Origin: Epichloe hybrida
Lineage: Eukaryota > Ascomycota > Sordariomycetes > Hypocreales > Clavicipitaceae
Direction of reading: 5' to 3'
NCBI GenBank assembly: GCA_019022495.1
Contig: JAFEKR010000043.1
Location: 186,001 to 250,000 of the forward strand
Length of the DNA: 64,000 bases
Positions 46,438-55,081 of this stretch are shown here, in pieces. The translations under genes were made by a program, and so were the position numbers. Under the pieces are notes generated by a model, which ran no database searches, had not been told where the DNA came from, and saw only the letters and a program-made list of their open reading frames with translations. The number at the start of each line of letters is the position of its first letter. Within the stretch, counting starts at the first letter, position 1.

Positions 46438-48273
46438 ATGGCAGGTGAACGAGCGCCTCGTCAGCCCAAGACGGGTAAACCAACAAGACGTCGTCGCAGC
46501 ACGCGTCGAAGCGACGACGGCCTTGTCAAGACCGACGAGGACGACATCTCCTTCTCTGAAGCCGAGGCCCCAAGTCCCAAGAGGCGCAAGGTATCGAATG
46601 CTCGCACCAGCAAAGACGACGCTGTCTTGAGCTCGCTCTTTGCAGCTGCGCCTATCGCCTCCTCTGCGCCAGAACCTTGCGCACCTTCCACGGGACGACG
46701 TCACTCCTTATCCTATCACAAACCGCTGTTCCTATGCGAGGACCGCGGCTACGAGCATCGTCGGTCCCTCCTGTCATGGTTTGATTCCGTCAGCGCGGCC
46801 CGCGCCATGCCATGGCGCAAGGCCTGGATCGATGCCAACAGCCCTGCGCTGCATCGCGACCGTGACCGACTTCGGGAGCAGTTGGAGCGGCGCGCCTACG
46901 AGGTATGGATCAGCGAGATCATGCTCCAGCAGACAAGAGTGGCCGTCGTGGTTGACTATTGGACGCGATGGATGGACAGGTGGCCGACGATACATGATCT
47001 GGCTGCCGCAGACCCGGAGCACGTGTTGGCGGCGTGGCGCGGGCTGGGATACTACAGTCGAGCGACACGCATCCACCAGGCCGCCAAAATGGTCGTCCAA
47101 GACGGGACCATGAGGGGCCTCCTGCCATCAGCCGCGGCCGACCTCGCGGCCAAGGTTCCCGGCGTAGGCAGATACACTGCCGGTGCCATCTCGGCCATCG
47201 TCTTCGGGCGGGCCGCCCCCATGGTCGACGGAAACGTGCTGCGGGTGCTCAGCCGGCAGCTGGGAATCTACGGCAACGTCAAGACGGACAAGAAGGTCAT
47301 CGACGCCATATGGGCGGCGGCAGCGGCTCTTGTGGAGGCCGTGTCGCGAGACCGCGAGGATGGGGAGGATCCGGGATCCTCGGTGTCGGACCGCCCGGGG
47401 AGATGGGGCCAGGCGCTCATGGAACTGGGCAGCACGATATGCACGCCGAGGCCCAACTGCGCCCTCTGCCCCGTCACCGAATCTTGTCGGGTGTATGGCG
47501 AGGCCGAGGCAATGAGTCAGCCCGCCAAGACTGACCACCCCGTTGCGGATATCGAGGACGCGTGCCCCATTTGCGAGCCTTTCGAGCAAGACGTCTGTCA
47601 AGACCCAGAGCTCGAGGCACTGCGGGAGAAGAAGAAGACGACGGCCGACGCGCAGCCGTATCGGAAACAACAAGAGTCCAAGCAAATGACCCTGGCTGCC
47701 TTTGCTTTCACTGGCAACCCCCCCGCCAGACGACCATCCGGGAAACACGACACGGCGGCAAGGCAAGTCGAAGCCCGACAAGAAGCCATGTCCAACTACG
47801 CACGCAGGTTCCCCATCAGGACGGCCAAGAAGCCTGTCCGGGTAGAGGAAGATATCGTCTGTGCCATCCAGCGTCACGATGGAAGCTACCTGATTCATCG
47901 CCGTCCGGACAAGGGTCTGCTCGCAGGCCTGTGGGAGTTTCCGAGCAAGTCCGTTTGCGGAGCAGCCAGATGCTCCCAAAGGCAGCGCACGGAGATGGCC
48001 AAGGTGCATGTCGCCGGTATACTCGGGCCAAAAGCAGCCGGGACCAAGTTGGAACACGTGGGGGAACTGGGCAGCGTGCCCTGGCTGTTCTCGCATATCA
48101 AGCTCACCATGCATGTGCACATGTTCCAATCCGTGGGCGACAGAGACCTCGACTGCGAGGGAACCTTGGCTGGACGGCCGGTGAGGTGGACATTGGATGT
48201 GGACGGGGAGTCGATGGGCTCGGGAATGAGGAAGTGCTGGGATTTAGTCAAGGCTGCTGGGCAGCGTCTTTGA
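46438..48273 (+). CDS. A/G-specific adenine DNA glycosylase (MutY/MUTYH homologue)
   Basis: This base-excision-repair enzyme removes adenine mispaired with 8-oxoguanine. It is a single exon. I chose ATG 46438 (context TCAAAATGG, MAGERAPRQPKTG), giving 611 residues. The first 100 residues are basic and disordered. The HhH-GPD fold follows, with catalytic Glu160 in SEIMLQQTRVAVV, the helix-hairpin-helix LAAKVPGVGRYTAGAI and catalytic Asp264 in VDGNVLRVLSRQL. The iron-sulfur loop has Cys335, 341, 344 and 350, spaced C-x5-C-x2-C-x5-C, one residue shorter in the first gap than the usual C-x6-C. A long interdomain connector leads to a C-terminal NUDIX-like 8-oxoG-recognition domain (IVCAIQRHDGSYLIHRRPDK, LLAGLWEFPSK). 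It sits 520 bp from a RIP-mutated MULE yet reads intact and GC-rich. Confidence 0.94.
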   Translation: MAGERAPRQPKTGKPTRRRRSTRRSDDGLVKTDEDDISFSEAEAPSPKRRKVSNARTSKDDAVLSSLFAAAPIASSAPEPCAPSTGRRHSLSYHKPLFLCEDRGYEHRRSLLSWFDSVSAARAMPWRKAWIDANSPALHRDRDRLREQLERRAYEVWISEIMLQQTRVAVVVDYWTRWMDRWPTIHDLAAADPEHVLAAWRGLGYYSRATRIHQAAKMVVQDGTMRGLLPSAAADLAAKVPGVGRYTAGAISAIVFGRAAPMVDGNVLRVLSRQLGIYGNVKTDKKVIDAIWAAAAALVEAVSRDREDGEDPGSSVSDRPGRWGQALMELGSTICTPRPNCALCPVTESCRVYGEAEAMSQPAKTDHPVADIEDACPICEPFEQDVCQDPELEALREKKKTTADAQPYRKQQESKQMTLAAFAFTGNPPARRPSGKHDTAARQVEARQEAMSNYARRFPIRTAKKPVRVEEDIVCAIQRHDGSYLIHRRPDKGLLAGLWEFPSKSVCGAARCSQRQRTEMAKVHVAGILGPKAAGTKLEHVGELGSVPWLFSHIKLTMHVHMFQSVGDRDLDCEGTLAGRPVRWTLDVDGESMGSGMRKCWDLVKAAGQRL

Positions 48274-48671
48274 CTGCAGGATGGATGTACGGAGTAGAGC
48301 TAGCTATGACATGGTGACACTGACCAGGACGCTCGGCAGATTAAGAGGAGCAAGAAGCGCACTGAAAGAACCTTGGTTTCCCCTGACTACGACGAATTCA
48401 GACAGCAGCGGTGACGATGGAACAATATCTGAAATTTGGACTAGTCCTCGGATCAAAATAGCCAACTCCTCGTATCTACCCGAGAACACGACGGGGCCAA
48501 AGAAGACATTTGTAGCCTACCCGATGGCTAAGTTATTGGGCAAATTGGTCGATTCACTGGGAATCAATCGCCGTTTGCGAGGTATGCGCAGCCGATGGAA
48601 CCACAGCAGGGAGAGAGGTTCCCATCGCCAAATCCGGCACCGAGAAAGAGGCCACGATCGGAGCTGGAAAT
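48274..48671. other. Spacer downstream of MutY, possible retroelement debris
   Basis: No gene seen. An exact TACGGAGTA nonamer lies at 48288-48296, just past the MutY stop. The second half may be diverged sequence upstream of the chromodomain fragment, but I could not align it. Confidence 0.5.
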
Positions 48672-48935
48672 ATGCAGAGGCTGGATATACCAGACAATTG
48701 GCGGATTCATCCAGTCATCTCAGTTGATCATCTGGAACGATTCCATCAAGACACATTCGACAGACAGTTCGGAATAACGGCGCCAATTGGATTGGTAGAC
48801 TACCAAGTTGAAGCTGTCCTAGCTCACACCAAAAGAGAAGGAATTGTCAACTATTTGGTTAAATTCAAGAGTTTGTCGTCAGCGTACAACCAATGGTTGC
48901 CACTGGCAGCAGTTGCTAAACTGACGAACGGATAA
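48672..48935 (+). pseudogene. C-terminal chromodomain fragment of a Ty3/gypsy polyprotein
   Basis: An 87-codon frame begins MQRLDIPDNWRIHPVISVDH, which matches the end of the integrase region of fungal chromoviruses (L-x-I/L-P-x-x-W-R-I-H-P-V). It continues with YQVEAVLAHTKREGIVNYLV and KFKSLSSAYNQWLP, the fold of a retroelement chromodomain that guides integration to modified chromatin. No protease, reverse transcriptase or LTR was found nearby, so this is a scrap. Unlike the large elements it is not AT-rich, suggesting it escaped RIP by being short or single-copy. The following 100 bp may extend it in another frame. Confidence 0.75.
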
Positions 48936-49099
48936 AACAAGTGACGTATTCCTCCTCCGGAATGGATGGCATCCTCCGTTGCGTGGCCGGCAGGTCAGCG
49001 ACCATGAGGTGGTTCGTCTCCGCACGTCAGGGGATCGCAGGAAAGGTTGGTTCATTCTCTAGTCTGGCGTCGAGTCGACGCATCCAGAAGATGATTTCA

Positions 49100-49960
49100 T
49101 CATGTTTGGTCCCGGACCCGGGAGGCGGGCATATAAGGGATAATGTACGCAAATTAGTGAGTGGCCAGTCGGCTGCGCCGCTTTCCTCGTGCAAACACTT
49201 TTCTGGCCCCAGTCGTCTCCAAATTGAACCATTTCGAGAAACGTCGATAGACGTATGTGTCCTTGGGAAGTATGCCCAACCAGAATTCTTTGATCCCTCG
49301 CGAGCGACCTCGGCGGTCAACCGAGCGCGTCTGGCACGACCGCGTTTATCAGCATTTTTTATTGCGAGGAGAGCATCATGTAATTTTCGTTTCGCACGCA
49401 TACAGAGGCTAGCAGCATTTTAGCAGCGACCAAGATCATGAGGATCGGTGCGCACTTACCTCGTTGAGATGATATGGAGTTTCCTCCGGGTCCTGCACGG
49501 CGTTGATGCGATCAAAACGCGCTTTGTACAGCTTCGCGAACCGCGCAGCGCACTATCTGTCGTTGGCATTGAGGTATTCTTTGATGACGCGAGATGCAGT
49601 TGCTGTCTTTGGGTGCAATGGCCTACATTGCCACCCACCAAGCACATCTCATGCATGGGACCTTGGTGCCATCAGTGGTGCTAGCTGCGAGTTAGCAGGG
49701 CATGCACTGGGGGTAAGGGACCATGTACTCACGTTGACATTTTTGACGCAGTTCGTTTTTTGGGAGATTTACTCGGAGACGGCTGAGGCGTTTTTTCGGA
49801 TGTTGGGGGACCCAACGGCGGCGGAGTACCAGCACGCGACGCAGACATGATCAAAGGATGCAGAGGAAAGGAAGTGTGTGGAAGAAGGGGAAAACAGGCC
49901 TCTTTTATAGCTTTGAAGGTCGGCAGGGTTCTCGGCAGAATACGTCGGGGCCATGGCGAG
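49100..49960 (-). pseudogene. Chimeric, broken relative of the PD-(D/E)XK-like gene
   Basis: Three parts match the intact gene at 52.8-54.1 kb. The start MAPTYSAENPADLQS (about 49953-49909) matches MAPTYSAKNPAELQS. The words for EYLNAN (about 49560-49583) match. A tail reading KDTYVYRRFSKWFNLET (about 49290-49190) matches KDTYVYGRFSRWFNLET. Between the first two lies unrelated sequence, including a Pro-rich exon from ATG 49848 to a GTGAGT donor at 49732 (MSASRAGTPPPLGPPTSEKT). About 250 bp of unrelated coding-like sequence splits the EYLNAN and KDTYVY blocks: it encodes KLYKARFDRINAVQDPEETP and then has a GTAAGT donor. No single frame or splice pattern joins the parts, so I treat it as a mosaic pseudogene, though a rearranged gene starting at 49848 cannot be excluded. 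Confidence 0.6.
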
Positions 49961-50414
49961 AGATGCACGGGGTGTGTGTGTGTGAGGCGCGGCGACAGGT
50001 CTGAAGTAATTGCAAGGTGCAATGGTAGCAGCGGCTGGCATTGACGCATCTTTTGGTCTATTGGGGAATTCCAGCACACCTTCTGGGTTCTTTCAGTATG
50101 TCTTTCAGTATGATGACAAGGTGTGATGGTAACATGTACGGGGTAAGGATGCGGGAAGCTGCATCGTCAAACGAAGAGAGGATGACGAGGTTGATACCTG
50201 AGGCTGCGATGCGAGGCTGTGAATATCCTCAACATGATTGACCAGCGAGTACGTGACTGCCAGCCTCGACAATGAGTGGGCATTCTTGCAAAGATGAGGA
50301 ATGAAGTCAATTTGCTCTATTAACGCGTATTCCTGGATTAGTATCGAGCCACTTCGGCGCAGCCAACGTCGCTTCTTCCCTGACGAGAGAGACCAAAGTC
50401 TGCCGAATGTCTTT

Positions 50415-51780
50415 TTACCGTCTTGCAATGATTTTATGAATCTTCTGAGCATACCAACGCTATAAGCTTGGTTAGTAATATCCAAGGACTCTGCCGCGAA
50501 TGAAGGGAACTCACAGTCTCGGCTGCGCCGTTAATAGATTTCATGCCAAGGACGCGACTCAGCCACGCGGGAGCAACCGTTTTGGTGTACAACTTCGCAT
50601 CATCATCCTCGATTTCCTTGTTGAAAATGGTATTCTTCGGCAACCAAGGGTTGAGGACCGCGGGCCGACCTATGCCAATCATGTCACAGCCACCATCGCG
50701 AATTGCTGCTTCCATACCCTTGCGCGTGCGGAAGCCGCCCGTCACCATGAGCGGGACGCCTTTGAATCTGTCGCGAATGGCGTAGGCGAACTCGAGAAAA
50801 AAGGCTTCGCGGGCCAATGTCCTTTCTGATACTGTTCTGTCCGGGTGGCCCGTCATCATCTGAATTTCCATCAGTCTTCGGTCAGTCTCACGCTCGAGGT
50901 TTTCCTCGTCTCGACGGCTCCAGGATTCGACACCTACCAACGGGTCTTCGTATGAGCCGCCGCTGATTTCCAAAAAGTCAATACCAGCAGCTCGTATGTC
51001 TTCCAGCTGTTCAATGCAGCCATCCAGTTCCTCTGCGCTTTGGTGGTCGACGCTGTTGAGCTTAATGCCGACGCAAAACTCCTTGGGCACCACTCTTCTC
51101 ACCGCTTGCAGAACCTCGACGACAATTCTGGCGCGCTTCTTGGGACTGCCGCCGTATGCATCGGTTCGGTGGTTCGTCTTGGCGCTCAGAAACTGCGTCA
51201 ACAGGTAGCCGTTGGCAGCGTGTATCTCGACGCCGGAAAACCCTGCCTCATGGCACAGCTTTGCTCCCTGGGCAAAAAGACCTACTACGTGCTGGATGTC
51301 GGCTATCGTCATCTCTCGGGGAGTCCCGAATACGACGCGGCTGATGAACCTGGCGATGAGGCCATCACCCAAGCGGACCGGGACCGGGCTAGGCGCCATT
51401 GTTTTGCCAAAGAATCCGTGGGTTCCGGCGCCGGGCAGCGACTGTCTCCCCGGATGGTTTAGCTGCACGATTGTCTTGTTCCCGTGCCTGTTGGCCGTCT
51501 TGGCCCATCTCTTCCACGTCTCGAGAAGCTCCTGCCGTGGAATATTGCTGTTGACACAGGGGTCTCCCGCCTGTCCCAGGTATTCAACATCGACTTGCAC
51601 ATTGCCAGTCAGGACGAGGCCCCATCCGCCATCCGCCCAGGATCCATAAGTCTCAATCATGTCGTCGTGAGGCAGATGTCTTTTGTCGGCCCATTCCTCC
51701 GACATGGCCGCTTTGGCGAGGCGGTTGGGGATCGTGAGACCACATGGAAGAGTCAGTGGCTTCGCAACCTCGAGGTCCAT
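50415..51780 (-). CDS. NADH:flavin oxidoreductase, Old Yellow Enzyme family
   Basis: FMN-dependent TIM-barrel ene-reductase/oxidoreductase. Exon 1 is 51780-50515 (ATG at 51780). A 55-nt intron (50514-50460) with donor GTGAGT and a perfect TACTAAC branch site ends in TAG. Exon 2 is 50459-50415, giving 436 residues. The splice yields the C-terminal ETRWYAQKIHKII, which restores the family ending E-T-x-W-Y-x-x-Q-I; reading through the intron would not. Visible landmarks are LTIPNRLAKAAMSE, NKTIVQLNHPGRQ, the substrate-anion pair H187 and N190 in IHAANGYLLTQFLS, DAYGGS, and the FMN-phosphate region MVTGGFRTRKGMEAAI with MIGIGRP. The physiological substrate is unknown. Genes of this type occur both as detoxification enzymes and in secondary metabolism; no cluster partner is seen, and it lies between a transposon-damaged pseudogene and its intact relative. 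Confidence 0.93.
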
Positions 51781-52830
51781 TGTCGCGCAGGCAAATCTGG
51801 GGTAGGTATCCTTGGCTCACCACCTCTTGCTTTCTGCCGTTCAGCCCGATGCAGGGACGGAATATTAATGCAAGGTGGCTTCGAGGACGGTTGTTGCAGG
51901 TTTATTTGCGCAGTTCGCACCACGTCATTTCGGATCGGACGGAACGATTCCAACGGAGCCTCGGCACAAAGGTGTCCAGTGACGATTCTGACCATGCCCA
52001 TCTCGACCTAGCTGCTAATGCTAGCCAGGCAGCCAGGCCAGGGGGAATACTCTGTCGCATCGTTTTGAGACGAGCAAGGGTTAGCGTCTTTGAGTACTTG
52101 ACGATTTCACCCGTGAGTCAATGATGTATATATTTGACGAGTATAATGATTCGCGTCGTGTCACGCGATGTACATGTAGACACAGACCCTAGTTTTGGTG
52201 ACTCCACAAGGTGGACCATGTCTACATGTAAGAAGATTGGCAACCGCAGCTCCAAGGATGTAGATCTGTTCTGATTCCAACCTCAGCTGTAATCCAGATG
52301 TCCTGCTGATTATTTCTTCGTTCGTTCGATCGTCACTGGTTTCGAGTTCTCTGATGTTTGAAGTATGATCAATTCTTGCAGAGCAATTTGAACAAAAGTG
52401 ATAAGTCCCAGTCTCATCACCATGTGATAGTACTGATACAAGACCCTTATGGCTGCCCGAATTTATCGGCATCATAGGCGCAGGGAAAGCTCGGTATCCG
52501 CCCGGGCTAACTATTATTTACTTCCGTTTTTTTTAAACCTAACTGACGATTTAACTGACTTTCTGACCGATTTGACGATTTGACGAATATCTCTATAGGA
52601 TAGCCTTATTTTAATATAGGGAAAGCAGGAAGCTACGCTTCACACTCTTGCCTTCGCCTTGTACGCAAAACGCAGGCAAAGCTCCGCTTTCCCTAATGAT
52701 TTAGGTAATGATGATGGTTGATTACTGTCTGCTGTAGCTATGGTTGCCCTATAATAAGTACCACCCTGATTCACTCTCAATTACATAAGCCATTTTCCCA
52801 CTTGACAAAGGAGGTAGTCCACCCTTGATT
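51781..52830. other. Spacer between OYE and PD-(D/E)XK-like genes, with a hairpin-forming repeat
   Basis: No gene supported in 1.05 kb. An open minus-strand frame at 52475-52161 (104 codons) shows no domain. Low-complexity TTTGACGAT-like units at about 52535-52590 precede an imperfect inverted repeat at 52618-52694. Confidence 0.55.
52618..52694. repeat. Imperfect inverted repeat, 77 bp
   Basis: The outer arms AGGGAAAGCAGGAAGCT and AGCTCCGCTTTCCCT are near-complements, so a single strand could fold to a hairpin. It may be the remnant of a small MITE. No target duplication is apparent. Confidence 0.55.
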
Positions 52831-54115
52831 TCAGCGGACAGACGTGGGGTGGCAATCATGCCATCTTAACAGTGCTAAGACATGGCACAGGACATCTTTT
52901 CTGCCGGCTCTCGTCTCCAAATTGAACCATCTCGAGAAACGTCCATAGACGTATGTGTCCTTGGAAGTATCCTCGACCAAAATCCTTTGATCTCTGTGGT
53001 TGGCATTCAGGTATTCATCATAGTCGGCGCCGAAGTAGAAATGCATGAATCGTACAAATGTATTGCTCACAGCAATGATAAAAACGCTAGAGAGAAGAGT
53101 CGTGTTAGTCATTCGTAGCAAGAAAAAAAAAAAGAACCTGCAAAATCCATATGTAGAATAGGGTGAGTACTTACTTTCGACCTAGTAGCTCTCGATTCCC
53201 CTGCCAGGTAATGACGGCTTCACCAAGGCACTGAGCCAGAGTTTCGTCCGTGACAACTGGGTGCCTGTTGCCAGCCCGATCTGTGTGAAGCTGTTTGAAT
53301 GCTCTCTTCCCTTCCAGTAAGGCCAGGTAAGGATGTGCCGGCTGCCAGCTTTGGCTCTCTCTTGCGAATCTACAAATGCCACCGTCGTCTTCGCATGTGA
53401 CGTAATGCAGAGCAATCTTGGTTCTATTCCTCTTACGCTCTATGCGTGGGCGAATTTCGATCCCATCGTCTTGTTGAACTAGGCAGAGCTGAAGAGCGTA
53501 GCGGATAAAGTCGGTCATAAGACGAACTGCAATATCTTCGGGTATGCGGCGGCGGTTCTCATTTTCATCTTCATCAAGTTCTTGCGAGCCGCTATTGTCA
53601 AATTCGGACGCGGAAGAACGAGTCTCTGAGGAAGAACCCGAGATCTCGGCAGAGGAGTCGACAAAGCCTGGTCTCATTGTGGATCGCCTGTCGCGGTGAG
53701 GATATGTTCTGTTTTCGCCAGCGACGGATTGGCACGCCTGGGCGAGTGAAACCCAGAAAAATCCACCGGGGCGGCGCAGTAAGTCTCTTTCCGGCGCCAT
53801 CCAGTCCCGAGAGTCGAAGCTTTGCAGTAAACTATTCGTCATCTCATGATCGAGAACCTGTGGCGATGAGTCGCCGGGCAGTGGGTTGTTTCGACAGACA
53901 GGGCATGCTTGGGCATGATTGGTGGCGAATGTTGTTAGGAACCGCGTTTCACGTTGTACGAGCAGTCGATAAGCAATGAGGTGCAAGAATGACCATTTGC
54001 TAGCGGAGTGTTTCTGTTCTTGTGAGGTAAGATCTGCAATAACAGTCAATCCGCCATAATCATCCGAGAGGCTTTGAAGCTCAGCGGGGTTCTTGGCAGA
54101 ATACGTCGGGGCCAT
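52831..54115 (-). CDS. Fungal PD-(D/E)XK nuclease-like protein, function unknown
   Basis: ATG at 54115 (MAPTYSAKNPAEL), chosen because the frame upstream opens only at TTG. Exon 1 is 54115-53175, an 88-nt intron (53174-53087, donor GTAAGT, acceptor TAG) follows, and exon 2 is 53086-52831, giving 398 residues. Residues 1-130 are a helical part with a Cys pair (ACPVCRNN). An acidic Ser/Glu linker follows (about 175-215). The C-terminal 180 residues have the layout of fungal restriction-endonuclease-like domains: a basic strand region (IEIRPRIERKRNRTKIALHY), the E-x-K-type core LLEGKRAF (Glu268, Lys270), a helix DETLAQCLGEAVITW, then FVRFMHFYFGADYDEYLNA and GRFSRWFNLETRAGRKDVLC. This pattern recurs in multi-copy, uncharacterised Hypocreales families as I recall them. 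Nuclease activity is inferred only. A broken relative lies 3-4 kb to the left. Confidence 0.72.
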
Positions 54116-55028
54116 GGCGAGAGATGTACGGGGTATGATGGTGTGAGAGAGATCAAAGTGAACGATTAATTTCTTCGTAGCAGATCCACGAAAAACTCTG
54201 CAAAGTTTGCAACAAGCACATGAGGTACTGCGCGTACAGCTGGCAGCAGCTGGCAGGGCAATCACCTGGTAGATCCTTGGACTTCCTCGGATAACTACAA
54301 AGAGCAGTCGTCCAGCTGCTAGCTGGCCACGTGTGTTGAAGGATTCAGGTGGCAAAGGATGATGAGAAGAGAGGATGATGTAGAATTGCTATCTAAAAAT
54401 TCCAGAATATACCAAGGAAAAGGAAGCTTATTATAAGCCTCCAGTCTATTAATTAGATAAATTTAGGTCTTCAAACGAAGCCTACGATGAAATGCGAGAA
54501 CAAACGCGATGCGGGAAGCTGCATCGTCAAACGCGACACGTAAACATGCAGTAGTGATTTCTCAATAGGCCTAGTTGTAACACGGCCTATTGAAAAACCA
54601 CTACTGAGTAAACTAGGCCTATTGAAAAATCACTACTGCATGTTTGCGTGTTGCGTCAAACGAAGAGAGGATGACGAGGCTGTGAATACAATACCCTGAA
54701 TTATTTTCAAATCTACATGACAGGGGTAATTGAGCCAATCAGATGTCAGACAGGAATGAAGGTGACAGGGGGCAGTACATTGTAGTAGTGGTAATCTATA
54801 GGAAGATAGATGTACCTTTTTGTGGCGCTATATACCCCGCATATTTTTCTTACATGTATGTATGTATGTACGGCATGACTATCCCTGCGCCGCACGATAC
54901 ATCTCATACATATGTAAGGTTTGTTTTCTTCACACTCGTGCCACGCCCCATTTTTTTGGGTTTCGATTCCCTCCACCCCACAAAAGAAAGGGACGGGGAA
55001 CGTGACGTGAGTCACATCGAGAAAAGAG
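54116..55028. other. Upstream region of the PD-(D/E)XK-like gene, up to the second MULE
   Basis: No gene seen. It shares blocks with 49.95-50.23 kb, including the sequence around the MITE at 54534-54653. Its right end is the 9-bp target duplication AGAAAAGAG (55020-55028) of the second MULE. A plus-strand frame at 54743-55060 runs into the transposon and is not convincing. Confidence 0.6.
54534..54653. mobile_element. 120-bp MITE with about 43-bp inverted ends and 9-bp target duplication
   Basis: The left arm starts CGACACGTAAACATGCAGTA and the right arm, inverted, starts CAACACGCAAACATGCAGTA. Both continue through GTGATTT(C/T)TCAATAGGCC. The arms fill most of the element, and the centre repeats a third, inverted copy of GGCCTATTGAAAAA. 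The direct repeat CGTCAAACG flanks it (54525-54533 and 54654-54662). The related region at 50165-50173 has a single CGTCAAACG with the same neighbours on both sides, so the unoccupied site is visible in the same window. The element is non-coding, and its autonomous partner is unknown. Confidence 0.88.
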
Positions 55029-55081
55029 GGACATCTAAATGCGCATATCGCGTTTCTTGAATACGCATATCACGTTAGTCC
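55029..55081 (+). repeat. Left terminal inverted repeat of the second MULE
   Basis: Starts GGACATCTAAATGCGC. It differs from the right end at a few sites of G-to-A type (ATACGCATATCACG against ATGCGCATATCGCG). Confidence 0.95.

Noticed and set aside
47128..48129. 333-codon antisense frame over MutY
   Set aside because: Shadow of the strongly supported MutY gene on the plus strand.
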